DNA from: CAZWCX01 sp964632945
GTDB taxonomy: Bacteria > Planctomycetota > MHYJ01 > WSZJ01 > CAZWCX01
Direction: 5' to 3'
NCBI GenBank assembly: GCA_964632945.1
Contig: CAZWCX010000005.1
Span: 62,001 to 126,000, forward strand
Length of the DNA: 64,000 nt
In this document: positions 1 through 7,841 of the stretch, piece by piece
Position numbering within the stretch: the first letter of the stretch is position 1
Layout of the letters: every line of letters begins with the position of its first letter
Notes under the pieces: model-generated
What the model was told of the DNA's origin: nothing
Database searches by the model: none
The model's input: only the letters and a program-made list of their open reading frames with translations
Position numbers and translations under genes: made by a program

Positions 1-210
1 CCCTTCGGGCTCATCGTGCAGCTCGACGGCACCTGGGTGGAGGGAGTGCTGCCTGCGGAGACGCTTCCCGACGGGCCCTACGCGATCGACGACCGCGAGA
101 CGGCGCTGAGGGGCGCGGCGCGGGAGTTCGCGATCGGAGTCCCGCTGCGGGTCCGCGTGGCCTCGAGCGATGAGGGCGCGGGGCGGATCGAGTTCGCGCT
201 CGCGCCGTAG
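1..210 (+). CDS. rnr: Ribonuclease R family exoribonuclease, C-terminal end (partial)
   Basis: The reading frame is open from base 1 and ends at a TAG at 208-210, so only the last 69 residues are present. They read as the C-terminal S1 RNA-binding domain of RNase II/RNase R enzymes: a beta strand ending in GLIVQLDGTWVEGVLPAE, then the typical LPDGPYAIDD segment and a strand RVRVASSDEGAGRIEFAL, which match the 'VEGLV..LP.D.Y..D' and 'V.V..VD...R.I.F.L' pattern of that domain. RNase R is a processive 3'-to-5' exoribonuclease that degrades structured RNA in the cytoplasm. The catalytic RNB domain lies upstream of the window, so RNase R cannot be separated from RNase II here; the short loop pattern favours RNase R. 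Confidence 0.72.
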   Translation, partial: PFGLIVQLDGTWVEGVLPAETLPDGPYAIDDRETALRGAAREFAIGVPLRVRVASSDEGAGRIEFALAP

Positions 211-328
211 CCGGCCGGGCGGCATGGCGCGCAGCCGACCGGCCCCTTCGCGATCGCGGACCGGGTTCGGCCGCGGGGCGGACGAATCCGTCGCGCCTCT
301 CCGCGGTCCCGATCGCGTGGAGGTCGGG

Positions 329-1429
329 TTACCTCGCCGCCCGGTGCTGCAGCAGGGCGCGCCAGGCTTCCGGATCCGCCGGCAGAGGGACGCCGGAAAG
401 CAGCTTGAGCGCGCCGTGGGCAGCCGCCGCGACGTCCGGCTGCGCGTCGCCGAGAAGCTCCACCAATCGCGGCATGCCGTCTTTGTACTTCAAGAGCGCG
501 CAGGCGATCGCGGCTTCCTGTCGGACCGACGGTTCGGCGTCGACGAGGAGGGCGGGCAGAAGGGGCTTGAGGCCCCGGTCCAGGTGCCAGCGCATCGCGC
601 GCACGGCGGCTGCGCGCAACGGCGGGCGGCCGGAATCGAGAAACGTTCGGACCAGCTCTCGCGTTCCGGCGCGATCCACCGCGGCGCATGCGAACAGGAG
701 CCGGCCGGCCGGCTCCGGGTCGAGCGAGCGGATCAGGCTCGCGAGCGAAAAGTCCTCGCGATTCCGATTCCGCTCGTACCACCGGCCGATCCCTCGCAAG
801 GAGGGTTCCGCGAGGAACGGGTCGTCGGCGGAGGCGAGCCGAAGCAGGCCGGCAAGGGCCTCCGCGGCATCGTGGACGCCGAGCGCCTCGGCGGCCGCCT
901 GACGAACGACCACGATCGGATCGTCGGCGAGGTCGAGGAGGATCGGGACTCCCTCCGGATCCGCCGAATCCGCCAATCGCCGCACGAGAGCAAGTCGCGC
1001 CGCGGTGTCCTGAGAGCGGGCGATCTCTTCGTCCGCTCCCGGCCCGGAGTGCGCCGTCGCCCCGAACTCGGGTCGCGGCGGCGGGGAGCAGCGGTGGGTG
1101 GCCGATCGCGCCGACCCGATCCGGCCATCGGCGGATCGGGATGCTGCACGCGTCACCGGCGCGTTGCGGGCCCCCATCCGAGGGACGGTGCGGGCCGGTG
1201 GATCGGAGGCGGGCTGCGCCTGGGGCACCACCTTCACCACGTCGGTCGCCGAAACGCTGATTCTTCCGAAATCGGTCGTGAGGGTCCAGACCCGGTCGGT
1301 CTTTTCAATCCCGCTCGCGTCCAGAATGCGCCCGTTGCTCAGGTGAACTTCATCCGCCGCCGCCGTGGAGAGGATCGCCGACGCCAACAGCGCCATCGAT
1401 CCCGCGCAGAGTCTCATCGAAGTGGTCAC
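329..1429 (-). CDS. Exported HEAT-repeat protein with small N-terminal beta domain
   Basis: A protein of 366 residues when started at the GTG at 1429, which has a GGAGGA box 6 nt upstream; an ATG at 1417 four codons later is the alternative. A hydrophobic signal segment (LCAGSMALLASAILSTAAA) is followed by a short domain of the 'VHLSNGRILDASGI...FGRISVSATDVVKV' type, a small beta module that recurs at the start of planctomycete exported proteins. After a Pro/Arg-rich linker the rest is helical HEAT-type repeats, for example around DPEGVPILLDLADDPIVVVR and DAEPSVRQEAAIACALL. HEAT solenoids usually bind other proteins. It is the last gene of the leftward pseudopilin operon, 25 nt after the previous stop, so a role in assembling or sensing that structure is possible but not shown. 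Confidence 0.75.
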   Translation of the reverse strand: MTTSMRLCAGSMALLASAILSTAAADEVHLSNGRILDASGIEKTDRVWTLTTDFGRISVSATDVVKVVPQAQPASDPPARTVPRMGARNAPVTRAASRSADGRIGSARSATHRCSPPPRPEFGATAHSGPGADEEIARSQDTAARLALVRRLADSADPEGVPILLDLADDPIVVVRQAAAEALGVHDAAEALAGLLRLASADDPFLAEPSLRGIGRWYERNRNREDFSLASLIRSLDPEPAGRLLFACAAVDRAGTRELVRTFLDSGRPPLRAAAVRAMRWHLDRGLKPLLPALLVDAEPSVRQEAAIACALLKYKDGMPRLVELLGDAQPDVAAAAHGALKLLSGVPLPADPEAWRALLQHRAAR

Positions 1430-1454
1430 GCCGAATCCTCCTCCCCCAGAATCC

Positions 1455-3041
1455 CTATTTGCCGTTCCCCTTGCCCTTGCCGCCGCCGACTTTGAATCCG
1501 CCCTGTCCGCCCGTGTCCGGACTGCTGCCATAGCCGTTTCCGGCTCCACCGGCGCTCGCCGGAGGTTCGCTGGACTGATAGGCCAACGCCTGCGCAGGGG
1601 GCGCATAGGCGAGCAGGGGAGAGATCTCCATCCAGCCCTGCATCCGATACGTGGGCGGCGGCAGCATCATGTCCTCGATGAACCCGAGGAGTCCGGCCAC
1701 TGCACGATCGAGGTGGTTCTGGTTGAATTGAACGTGCACGTTGCCGTCGAAGTCGACCTCGGCGTAGCCGTCCTGCGACTGGCTTCCGTCGACGCCGACG
1801 CTGACGCTGCCCAGAACGTTGAACACCCCCTGGGCGTTGGTGGCCTTGAATTGCGCGGTGCCGCCGAAGATGCCGACCCAACCGTGCATGTTCACGCCGC
1901 CGCTGCCGACCTCGAAGTGGGCGGTGTCGTTGGGCGCGGCGCCGGCCATCAGCATGACCGCGCCGTTGATCAGCGTGTTCGAGTTGCCGCTCGCCGAGGC
2001 GATCACCAGGTCGGCCGCGGACCCGTCATTCCCCAGGGCGATCACGTTTCCCTGGATCGTGACCGTTCCGCCGTTGTTCAGGAACTTGGCCCCGCCGCCG
2101 CTCGCGCCCAGCAGGATGACCGTGCCGTCCCAATGGAACTGGTTGTTGTTGGTGACTTCCAGGCTCCCGCCCCGGATGACCAGGGTGCCCGAGCCGTTGA
2201 TGTTGGAGTTCGCCTGCAGGGAAGCACCGTCGATGACCGTGATGCCGGGGCCCAGGGTGGTCGGCGTCGTGAAGTGGGTCGAACCCGGCCCGTAGACCCG
2301 GTTCGCCCCCGGAATCAACGAGGTCTCCGTCTTGTCGACCAGGCGCGTGCGCAGGAGCTCCAGCTTCTCCGCGTCCCACTCGGGCGTGGGCATCGGGAGG
2401 ATCGGAACCTCGGCCGTCTCTCCGGTCGAGGCCGTGTAGCTCACGTCCGGCGTTCCTCGGAAGGTGTTTTCGCTCACCGCCCCGCTGACGATCTTCGGGA
2501 TCAGGTCTTCCATGAGGGTGGTGTACGTATCCGGATCTTCCACTCCGACCGCCGGCAATCCCCCGGACATCCCGCTGATCAGGACGTTGCGATTGCTCGA
2601 CGTCTCGGTATCGAGCGCCGAAGCGGAACCGGCGGGGCCGACGATGGTGATCGCGGCCCGATTCACCGGGATCGGCAACGCGGGAACGACGACCGTGCGC
2701 ACCGCCCGCGAGAATTGCTGGTTTGAACCGACCGAGTCGACGATGAATCGGTCGTCGGCGCGAACCGCCCGGGCGTCGAAGGCGATGCCTCCCACCTGGC
2801 CGGTCACGTTTCCCGGGCCCCCCCGGTTCAGGTCCGCAATGGCCTCATGCAGCCCGGCCTCGGCCGCCATCAGCGCCTTCACGTTTTCGGAGGCCGTGAG
2901 AGAGTCGGTGCTGTGGGCCAGGGAGACGCCCATGAGGGCGGCGCTGAACGCGAGGAAGAGGACGGTGAGCATCACCGCGACGAGGAGGGCCGCCCCGTGC
3001 CGGGAGCCGGCGGTTCGATTCAGGAAACTGGGCGTGCGCAT
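1455..3041 (-). CDS. PilX-like pilus assembly protein with long Gly/Asn-rich passenger
   Basis: 528 residues. The N-terminus is a pseudopilin-like membrane helix preceded by basic residues (HGAALLVAVMLTVLFLAF) and followed by an amphipathic helix with the MAAEAGLHEAI motif, as in PilX/PilK-type minor pilin proteins; the Glu5 of true pilins is absent. Residues from about 150 onward form a beta-rich region heavy in Gly, Asn, Ser and Thr, with many short strands (NGSGTLVIRGGSLEV, GGTVTIQGNVIALGNDG) that look like a beta-helix or autotransporter-style repeat. The tail ends GGGKGKGNGK. It lies in the operon with two other pilin-like genes, 31 nt from the upstream gene. Likely an exported minor pseudopilin or a pilus-linked surface protein; the substrate is unknown. 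Confidence 0.75.
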   Translation of the reverse strand: MRTPSFLNRTAGSRHGAALLVAVMLTVLFLAFSAALMGVSLAHSTDSLTASENVKALMAAEAGLHEAIADLNRGGPGNVTGQVGGIAFDARAVRADDRFIVDSVGSNQQFSRAVRTVVVPALPIPVNRAAITIVGPAGSASALDTETSSNRNVLISGMSGGLPAVGVEDPDTYTTLMEDLIPKIVSGAVSENTFRGTPDVSYTASTGETAEVPILPMPTPEWDAEKLELLRTRLVDKTETSLIPGANRVYGPGSTHFTTPTTLGPGITVIDGASLQANSNINGSGTLVIRGGSLEVTNNNQFHWDGTVILLGASGGGAKFLNNGGTVTIQGNVIALGNDGSAADLVIASASGNSNTLINGAVMLMAGAAPNDTAHFEVGSGGVNMHGWVGIFGGTAQFKATNAQGVFNVLGSVSVGVDGSQSQDGYAEVDFDGNVHVQFNQNHLDRAVAGLLGFIEDMMLPPPTYRMQGWMEISPLLAYAPPAQALAYQSSEPPASAGGAGNGYGSSPDTGGQGGFKVGGGKGKGNGK

Positions 3042-3072
3042 GGTTCACTCCGCGAAAGGGTGAATCGGCCGT

Positions 3073-3630
3073 TCAGTTGCGAGGAAACACCGACGTCTCG
3101 AGCGAACGAACGATCATGCTGCCGTACGGACCCGGCAGTTCCAGGGAGAGCCGGATGGTCAGCTTGTTCGTCAGCACCGGGTCCCGCTCCAGGCGAAAAC
3201 CATTGGCCTGCAATCGGGAAACCAGGACCTCCGTGCGACCGTTCTGGGTGCGCGTCACTTCCCCCCAGTTCGCCGTCGCGTTCCAACGGTAGGCGTACGT
3301 GACGCTGGGTCCGTAGATCGGCGCCATCCCGCTGAATCCGGTGACTTCCTGGAAGACCAGCGTCTGGCCGCTCCCCGGCGAGACCGGAATCTGCGTGTGC
3401 ACCTGGGACAACGGGGAGTTGCGCATCTCCGAGCTGAGGATCTCCATGGCGCGCAGGGCCTCTCCCTCCAGCGTGGCCACGGTCACCTCGACCTGGAATT
3501 CGTCGGTCGACGTGCGCAACAGGGACAGCGTGATCGAGATGAGTCCGACCAGCACGGTGGTGGACACGAGCATCTCGACGATCGTGAAGCCGGCTCTCCC
3601 GCGAGGCGCGCGAAGTCGGGGTTGCGACAT
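3073..3630 (-). CDS. PilW/PilJ-like prepilin-type N-methylation domain protein
   Basis: 185 residues with a classical type IV prepilin leader: basic residues, then Gly followed by FTIVEMLVSTTVLVGL, with Glu at mature position 5. That is the site cut and methylated by prepilin peptidase (established for the family). The mature part has an alpha1 helix running to about residue 55 and a soluble domain with an 'EGEALRAMEILSSEMRNS' helix typical of PilW/GspJ minor pseudopilins. It sits between the PilV-like gene (10 nt upstream) and the PilX-like gene, so these three are probably co-transcribed minor pilins of a type IV pilus or type II secretion-like fibre. No major pilin is seen in the window. 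Confidence 0.82.
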   Translation of the reverse strand: MSQPRLRAPRGRAGFTIVEMLVSTTVLVGLISITLSLLRTSTDEFQVEVTVATLEGEALRAMEILSSEMRNSPLSQVHTQIPVSPGSGQTLVFQEVTGFSGMAPIYGPSVTYAYRWNATANWGEVTRTQNGRTEVLVSRLQANGFRLERDPVLTNKLTIRLSLELPGPYGSMIVRSLETSVFPRN

Positions 3631-3640
3631 CGGAGATCTC

Positions 3641-4087
3641 CTAGCGGCTGGTCATACGGGTGGAGTACGAAGTCGTCCGCGGCTCGTGGATCCCCTGCCA
3701 GGCGATGGTGACGGTGATCTCGAGCACCGTGGGCGCCGCCCCCACCTGGACCGCCGTGACCCGACCGGCCGGGTTGGGAAAGAGCCCGGGCACGTCGAAG
3801 GTCACCGTCTGGCCGGCGTAGGTGCCGACCACCCGGTCGAAGGTCTGGCCCTGCAGCTCGTCCACCTTGGCCCGGGCCGCATTCGCCGCGACGGTCGTCT
3901 CCTGGGCCGTCATGGACGCCTTGGCCATGTAGGTGTACGAGGAGATGGTGCCGAGAATGCCGATGGCGATGATCGAAGCGGCGACGATGAGTTCGATCAG
4001 CGTGAATCCGTCGCACCCGAAGCGCGAATGGCGGGCGTGGGCCGCCGCGGAGCGTTGCGGGCGGTCGGTATGGCGCAGGCAAGTCAT
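3641..4087 (-). CDS. PilV-like prepilin-type N-methylation domain protein
   Basis: 148 residues, first gene of the leftward pilin operon. After a 27-residue basic leader comes Gly followed by FTLIELIVAASIIAIGILG, a perfect prepilin cleavage/methylation motif with Glu5. The leader is long for this class. The mature domain is short, with helix alpha1 and the 'ARAKVDELQGQTFDRV' segment seen in PilV/GspI minor pilins. It lies about 120 nt downstream of a strong predicted promoter on the same strand. Expected to be inserted in the inner membrane and used at the tip of a pilus or pseudopilus. Confidence 0.82.
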   Translation of the reverse strand: MTCLRHTDRPQRSAAAHARHSRFGCDGFTLIELIVAASIIAIGILGTISSYTYMAKASMTAQETTVAANAARAKVDELQGQTFDRVVGTYAGQTVTFDVPGLFPNPAGRVTAVQVGAAPTVLEITVTIAWQGIHEPRTTSYSTRMTSR

Positions 4088-4206
4088 GGATCCCCCTCGG
4101 AGTCGTTCGCAAGACGGCGAACGGACTCTCTTCCCCAGGTTGGGAGATCTTGCCTGCGCGGTGTGTTCGGTCGGGTCACCTTGGGTGTGGATGCATCTGA
4201 AATGTA

Positions 4207-4235
4207 TTTATACTTCATCATCGGGTCTCCGTCAA
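4207..4235 (-). promoter_or_regulatory. Sigma70-type promoter for the pseudopilin operon
   Basis: On the minus strand, TTGACG (4230-4235) and TATAAA (4207-4212) are separated by exactly 17 nt, close to the sigma70 consensus. The surrounding sequence is the most AT-rich patch in the first 10 kb. Transcription would start near 4200, leaving a leader of about 110 nt before the PilV-like gene. The rest of 4088-4487 holds this promoter, the divergent promoter at 4393-4421 and no credible gene. Confidence 0.7.
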
Positions 4236-4392
4236 GATCATTTTCATTCTGCGCCCGTAACGGCGAAAGAAGGGCAGCAAGCGACGAGAGCGGATCACAA
4301 GGTAATGTGTTCCTAGATCTTGCGACGCACCAGGGGGACGGAAGCCGGCGGGCCCGCGCGTTCCCCGAGGGGAAGCGGGGCGGTAAAAATCG

Positions 4393-4421
4393 TTGCCTCT
4401 GCCGGAGGCCCCCCCTAGAAT
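4393..4421 (+). promoter_or_regulatory. Promoter for the secreted protein gene at 4488
   Basis: TTGCCT (4393-4398) and TAGAAT (4416-4421) with a 17-nt spacer on the plus strand. The -10 box matches five of six consensus positions. The start would be near 4428, giving a leader of about 60 nt that includes the GAGGGGAGGG ribosome-binding site of the gene at 4488. Confidence 0.6.
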
Positions 4422-4487
4422 CCCGCGATGGATGAAAATCAGGGTCGTCTACGGTCCGACGAAACGATGAAGAGGGGAGGGAATCCC

Positions 4488-5390
4488 ATGATTCCGTTCC
4501 AGACCCGGTGGACGGGCGTTCGCGGGCGCGCCGTGATTGCGTTGTTGATGCTGTCGTTTGGGTCCAGCCACCTCCTCGCTCATACGCCCCCGGCACCCAC
4601 GCCGGCCCCTGCGGGCGGGCCGGTGGTTTCCATTCCCGCGCGTCCGTCGGGTGCCCCGACCGGCAGCGCCTTCCTCGCCCAGACCAAGGGTCTCACGCGT
4701 GCCCAGCGCGAGGACGCGATCCTCGCCCAGTTGGCCGCGGGAAATGTCCCCGCCTTCCTGCGGGAGTGGCGGAAGGTGACGGTGGTTGCGGCGGGAGCGG
4801 ACGGCAAGAGTCGGACCTGCACGTACCGAGTCCTCCCGGACTATCTGGCCATCGGAACGGACGCCGACTTCGTGCGGATTCCGATGGGGTCGCGGACGGC
4901 GCAAAAGGTCGCCGACCTCTTCGGCGCGTCGCTGCCGACCCGCCGCATGGTCGACCAGGTCTGGAAGGCGTCGGAGGTGAAGCTGTCCCCGATTCCGCTC
5001 CCGCCGGGAGCGATCATGACCACGAATTACTACTACGGACTGCATCACACCAAGGTGGAAGCGAAGCGCAAGGTCTTCCCGCTCGGCGTGCTCACCGCGG
5101 GCCACAAGAAGGACGTGGTGATTTCCAATCGCCTGCTCTGGTATCCCGCCCGGGTGGCCATCTACGGCTGGCACTTCACCACCGGGAAGCCGATTCAGCC
5201 GTTGAGCACGGTGCACGAGCACTCGTATGCCGATTACAGCCACGGCATCCGTCTCATCGATGCCACGGTGACCGTCGACGGCGTGGACATGCCGTTGGTC
5301 GACGTGCTCAAGTCGCCCGTGATGCACAAGTTGCTGAGCGACGAAGGGGTGATGCCGTCCCCGCGCGTCCCCGGCGTTCCGAAGCCCTGA
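4488..5390 (+). CDS. Secreted protein of unknown function
   Basis: 300 residues from the ATG at 4488, chosen because GAGGGGAGGG lies 7 nt upstream; an in-frame ATG at 4428 has no such site. A signal peptide (GRAVIALLMLSFGSSHLLA) is followed by a Pro-rich linker of about 30 residues. The folded part starts near residue 60 with a helical segment containing LAAGNVPAFLREWRKVTV, then beta-rich sequence with ADFVRIPMGSRTAQKVADLF, an NYYYGLHHTKVEAK segment and a late VHEHSYADYSHGIRLID segment. The clustered His, Tyr and Asp residues could form a metal or catalytic site, but I do not recognise the family and assign no activity. It stands alone, between the pilin operon and a convergent zinc-ribbon gene. 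Confidence 0.7.
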   Translation: MIPFQTRWTGVRGRAVIALLMLSFGSSHLLAHTPPAPTPAPAGGPVVSIPARPSGAPTGSAFLAQTKGLTRAQREDAILAQLAAGNVPAFLREWRKVTVVAAGADGKSRTCTYRVLPDYLAIGTDADFVRIPMGSRTAQKVADLFGASLPTRRMVDQVWKASEVKLSPIPLPPGAIMTTNYYYGLHHTKVEAKRKVFPLGVLTAGHKKDVVISNRLLWYPARVAIYGWHFTTGKPIQPLSTVHEHSYADYSHGIRLIDATVTVDGVDMPLVDVLKSPVMHKLLSDEGVMPSPRVPGVPKP

Positions 5391-5402
5391 AGCCGCGCTC
5401 GC

Positions 5403-5445
5403 CCCCCCTCGAGGGGGGAAGATCCCGGCGCCACCCGCCGGGATC
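5403..5445. terminator. Convergent terminator-like double hairpin
   Basis: Two inverted repeats lie between converging genes: the 16-bp palindrome centred on CTCGAG (5403-5418) and a perfect 10-bp stem GATCCCGGCG/CGCCGGGATC with a 5-nt loop (5421-5445). Neither is followed by a long T run, so this may act as a bidirectional structural terminator or mRNA-end stabiliser rather than a classical intrinsic terminator. Confidence 0.5.
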
Positions 5446-5477
5446 GGGCGGTCCTCCGCGCCGCACGCGGCCGGAGT

Positions 5478-5642
5478 CTATTCCGGCAGGCCGTCGCAAC
5501 AAGTCTCGACGATGGCGTGACACTTCACGCAGTGAAGCTTGCCGCGGATGTGCGCCAGTTCCGTGCCGCCGCAGACCGGGCACGTCGTTCGGCGCGGACG
5601 CGGACAGGAGTTTTTCTCCCGGGGGGTGGGCGGCATGGCCAT
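5478..5642 (-). CDS. Small zinc-ribbon protein
   Basis: A 54-residue protein starting at an ATG at 5642 and ending in TAG at 5478-5480. It contains CPVCGGTEL, then a spacer, then LHCVKCHAIVETCCDG: two CxxC knuckles and a CC pair, the pattern of short single zinc-ribbon proteins. The start lies 6 nt after the stop of the ion-channel fusion gene and a CGGAGA box lies immediately upstream, so the two are probably translated from one message. Such ribbons usually bind nucleic acid or protein in the cytoplasm; no specific role can be given. Confidence 0.72.
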   Translation of the reverse strand: MAMPPTPREKNSCPRPRRTTCPVCGGTELAHIRGKLHCVKCHAIVETCCDGLPE

Positions 5643-5648
5643 TCTCCG

Positions 5649-7538
5649 CTACCCGGTCGCGAACAGCCAGAGGATGGGGGCGAGGAAGACCAGGGGGAAG
5701 ATCCATCGGGAGAGCCGGGCGGACCGGCGTGCGCCTTCTTCCCGTCCCCGCAGGAGCAGGCTCTGTTCGTACACGACCTGGACGAGGCACAAGCAGATCA
5801 TGACGTATGCGTCGAGAAAGAACCAGTCCGCCTTCACGACATACCCGGCCTCCGGCAAGTGTCCGGCGTGGGCGATGTGCAGCCCGATGCAGTTCAGCAA
5901 GGCCAGGATGCCGAGGCAGATCTTCGCGTCGAAGTGTTGGGGGTCGATCCAGAAGACGATGAATCCCATGGAAACCGCCACCAGCAGGGGCAACAGGAGT
6001 TTGACGGCGTAGCGGGCCACCGTGCGGCGGACGTCGATCGAGAATTCATACCGCGAGGAGCGTCCCTGCCACTCGTCCCGGTCGATGGTGCCGAAGTCGG
6101 TCTCGTACTGCTTCGTATAGGAGCGATGTGCAACCTTCTCGATGCGCCAATCGTGGATTTCGAGACCTTCGGCGAGGAAGGCGTGGCGCAGGTCCGCTCC
6201 GCGGGCCGCGAGGTCGTCGGGCACGAAGACGAGCTTTTCGGATCCCTGCCACCGGTGTTCCAGGATCATCGCGAGGCGCTGACGGTCGAAGGGGTAGTCC
6301 GACAGCAGGAAATTGGACCGCAGGCGGACCGTCAGACGGCGGCTCTGGCGATTCCAACCGTTCTTGCGGATCACGCGCGCGCCTTCGTCGATCGACTCGA
6401 TGACTCCGTTCACCACGGCGAACTCGAACGGCCCGTCCGACTCCTGAAACAACCGTCCCTGCCAGCGGAACCAGACGTACCCGTCGAACAGGAACGTGCC
6501 GCTGACGGTGTCGAGCTCGGAGATCGAGTAAGCGTAGACCCCGACGAGGACCTTGATCGGGTACCGCGTCGTCACGGCAGTGTCGAGGTGGGCGGACAGT
6601 CCGTCATGCAGAGGGAGCACGGAACGCTGCGAGGTGAGCGCGGCCCCGACGGGCTGGAGGAGCGGGGTGGTCCGGCGGAGTTCCTGGGCCGAGGCGAACA
6701 GGGTCTCGGAGAGATCCCGGGCGACGTCCCGTCCCATCCGATCCGTGGTCGCCAGGACATAGTCGAGTTCCAGGGCGGCCATTTCCAGCGGCCGGCCGTA
6801 GGCGGCCGCGGAGATTCGGCCGCGGCGCAGGTAGGGGTGGGCGGTCAGGACCCGGTCGATGTTCCGGGTCGCCCCGTGCTGCAGCGCCCCTTCGAGGGGA
6901 AGCAGAACGGATCCCGAATGGAGGGCTTCTCGCAGGCCCGGATGAGGGACGGCGGCCGGCAACAGGGCCGCATCGAGTTCCCCGGACTCCAGCCGGGCGG
7001 CGAGGGAGGCCTCGTCGGTTCGCACCACCACCACGTCCGCCGGGTCGAGCCCGTGGGCGCGCAGGATTTCCCAGCAGGGAAGCGCCCCGCCGTTCTCGCT
7101 CGAGCCCAGGGACACCCGCTTCCCGCGCAATCCGGCCGGCCCCCCGAAGGTCGCTCCCGGTCGGGCGACCATGTGGATCGCGGCCTCGTGCAGAAGGCCA
7201 AGGACCCGAAGTTCCGGGTGGGGGACGTCGAATTCGCCTTCCCCACGGAATGCCTGCCAGAGGACATCCGCCCGCACGATCGCGACGGCCGCCGAGCCGT
7301 CGATCAGTCGCCGGGCGTTTTCCACGGACCCCCAGGTGGGGAGGTAGCGGACCGTGCTCAACTTGGCATGGCGTTGGAACACGGTTTCGAGGGCGCGCCC
7401 GACCGTCTCGTACTCGCCGCCCGGCGGGCCGCCGGCCAGGAGGAGTTCCTCGGCCGGGACCGGGCAGGCGCCGAAGACCCATCCGAGCACGAACGCGGCG
7501 ATCGGGAGGCCCCGGACGGTTCGGGGGATACGCCGCAT
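5649..7538 (-). CDS. TAXI-type solute-binding domain fused to a pentameric ligand-gated ion channel
   Basis: 629 residues from the ATG at 7538 (GAGG box about 6 nt upstream). Residues 1-29 are a signal peptide. Residues 31-315 resemble TAXI-family TRAP transporter binding proteins (LLLAGGPPGGEYETVGRALE, then LRGKRVSLGSSENGG). Residues 325-510 match the ligand-binding domain of pentameric ligand-gated channels: YPIKVLVGVY, the LDTVSGTFLFDGYVWFRW strand and the Pro-loop motif YPFDRQ (415-420), the bacterial equivalent of the Cys-loop. Four membrane helices follow: M1 about 509-531, pore-lining M2 about 537-557, M3 about 571-592 after the conserved LPEAGYVVKADWFF linker, and M4 about 610-628. 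Prokaryotic channels with fused periplasmic-binding domains are known; here the extra domain looks TAXI-like. Ligand and ion selectivity cannot be read. Confidence 0.85.
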   Translation of the reverse strand: MRRIPRTVRGLPIAAFVLGWVFGACPVPAEELLLAGGPPGGEYETVGRALETVFQRHAKLSTVRYLPTWGSVENARRLIDGSAAVAIVRADVLWQAFRGEGEFDVPHPELRVLGLLHEAAIHMVARPGATFGGPAGLRGKRVSLGSSENGGALPCWEILRAHGLDPADVVVVRTDEASLAARLESGELDAALLPAAVPHPGLREALHSGSVLLPLEGALQHGATRNIDRVLTAHPYLRRGRISAAAYGRPLEMAALELDYVLATTDRMGRDVARDLSETLFASAQELRRTTPLLQPVGAALTSQRSVLPLHDGLSAHLDTAVTTRYPIKVLVGVYAYSISELDTVSGTFLFDGYVWFRWQGRLFQESDGPFEFAVVNGVIESIDEGARVIRKNGWNRQSRRLTVRLRSNFLLSDYPFDRQRLAMILEHRWQGSEKLVFVPDDLAARGADLRHAFLAEGLEIHDWRIEKVAHRSYTKQYETDFGTIDRDEWQGRSSRYEFSIDVRRTVARYAVKLLLPLLVAVSMGFIVFWIDPQHFDAKICLGILALLNCIGLHIAHAGHLPEAGYVVKADWFFLDAYVMICLCLVQVVYEQSLLLRGREEGARRSARLSRWIFPLVFLAPILWLFATG

Positions 7539-7786
7539 CGCGCGTCCTCGAGGAATCGGGCCGATGAGAGCAGGTGTGGGGATTCTAGCCGTCCCGGGGC
7601 GATCGCGGCCAACGAAATCGAGGTCGCTCGGGACCCGGCCGGGACGAAGGTCGTCGATTCGCTTCGCCCAGAGAGTCGGCCGCGAAACGGCGACCTCCGC
7701 GCGAGCTCCCCGCTCCACGCGGGGGGCGACCGAGTCGTCTCATGGTCGCGGAGCTTCACGGGCGGCGGCGCCTGCCGTCGGGTCCG

Positions 7787-7815
7787 TTGACGCGAAACGG
7801 ACCGCGGGCTAGGAT
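7787..7815 (+). promoter_or_regulatory. Promoter for the histidine kinase/response regulator pair
   Basis: TTGACG (7787-7792) and TAGGAT (7810-7815) with a 17-nt spacer. The predicted start near 7822 gives a 20-nt leader to the ATG at 7842, which has GACGGGGA upstream. The rest of the 303-bp divergent region 7539-7841 shows no gene. Confidence 0.65.
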
Positions 7816-7841
7816 GGGTCGAAACGCCTGACGGGGATGCC

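Noticed and set aside
78..782. Long minus-strand open frame opposite the RNase R end and HEAT gene
   Set aside because: Low-complexity Arg/Ala/Pro translation typical of antisense frames in GC-rich DNA; it overlaps two better supported genes.
5649..7538. Assembly chimera joining a TRAP binding protein to a channel
   Set aside because: The junction near residue 320 is in one frame with a sensible linker, and such fusions are known in bacteria; no composition change is seen.
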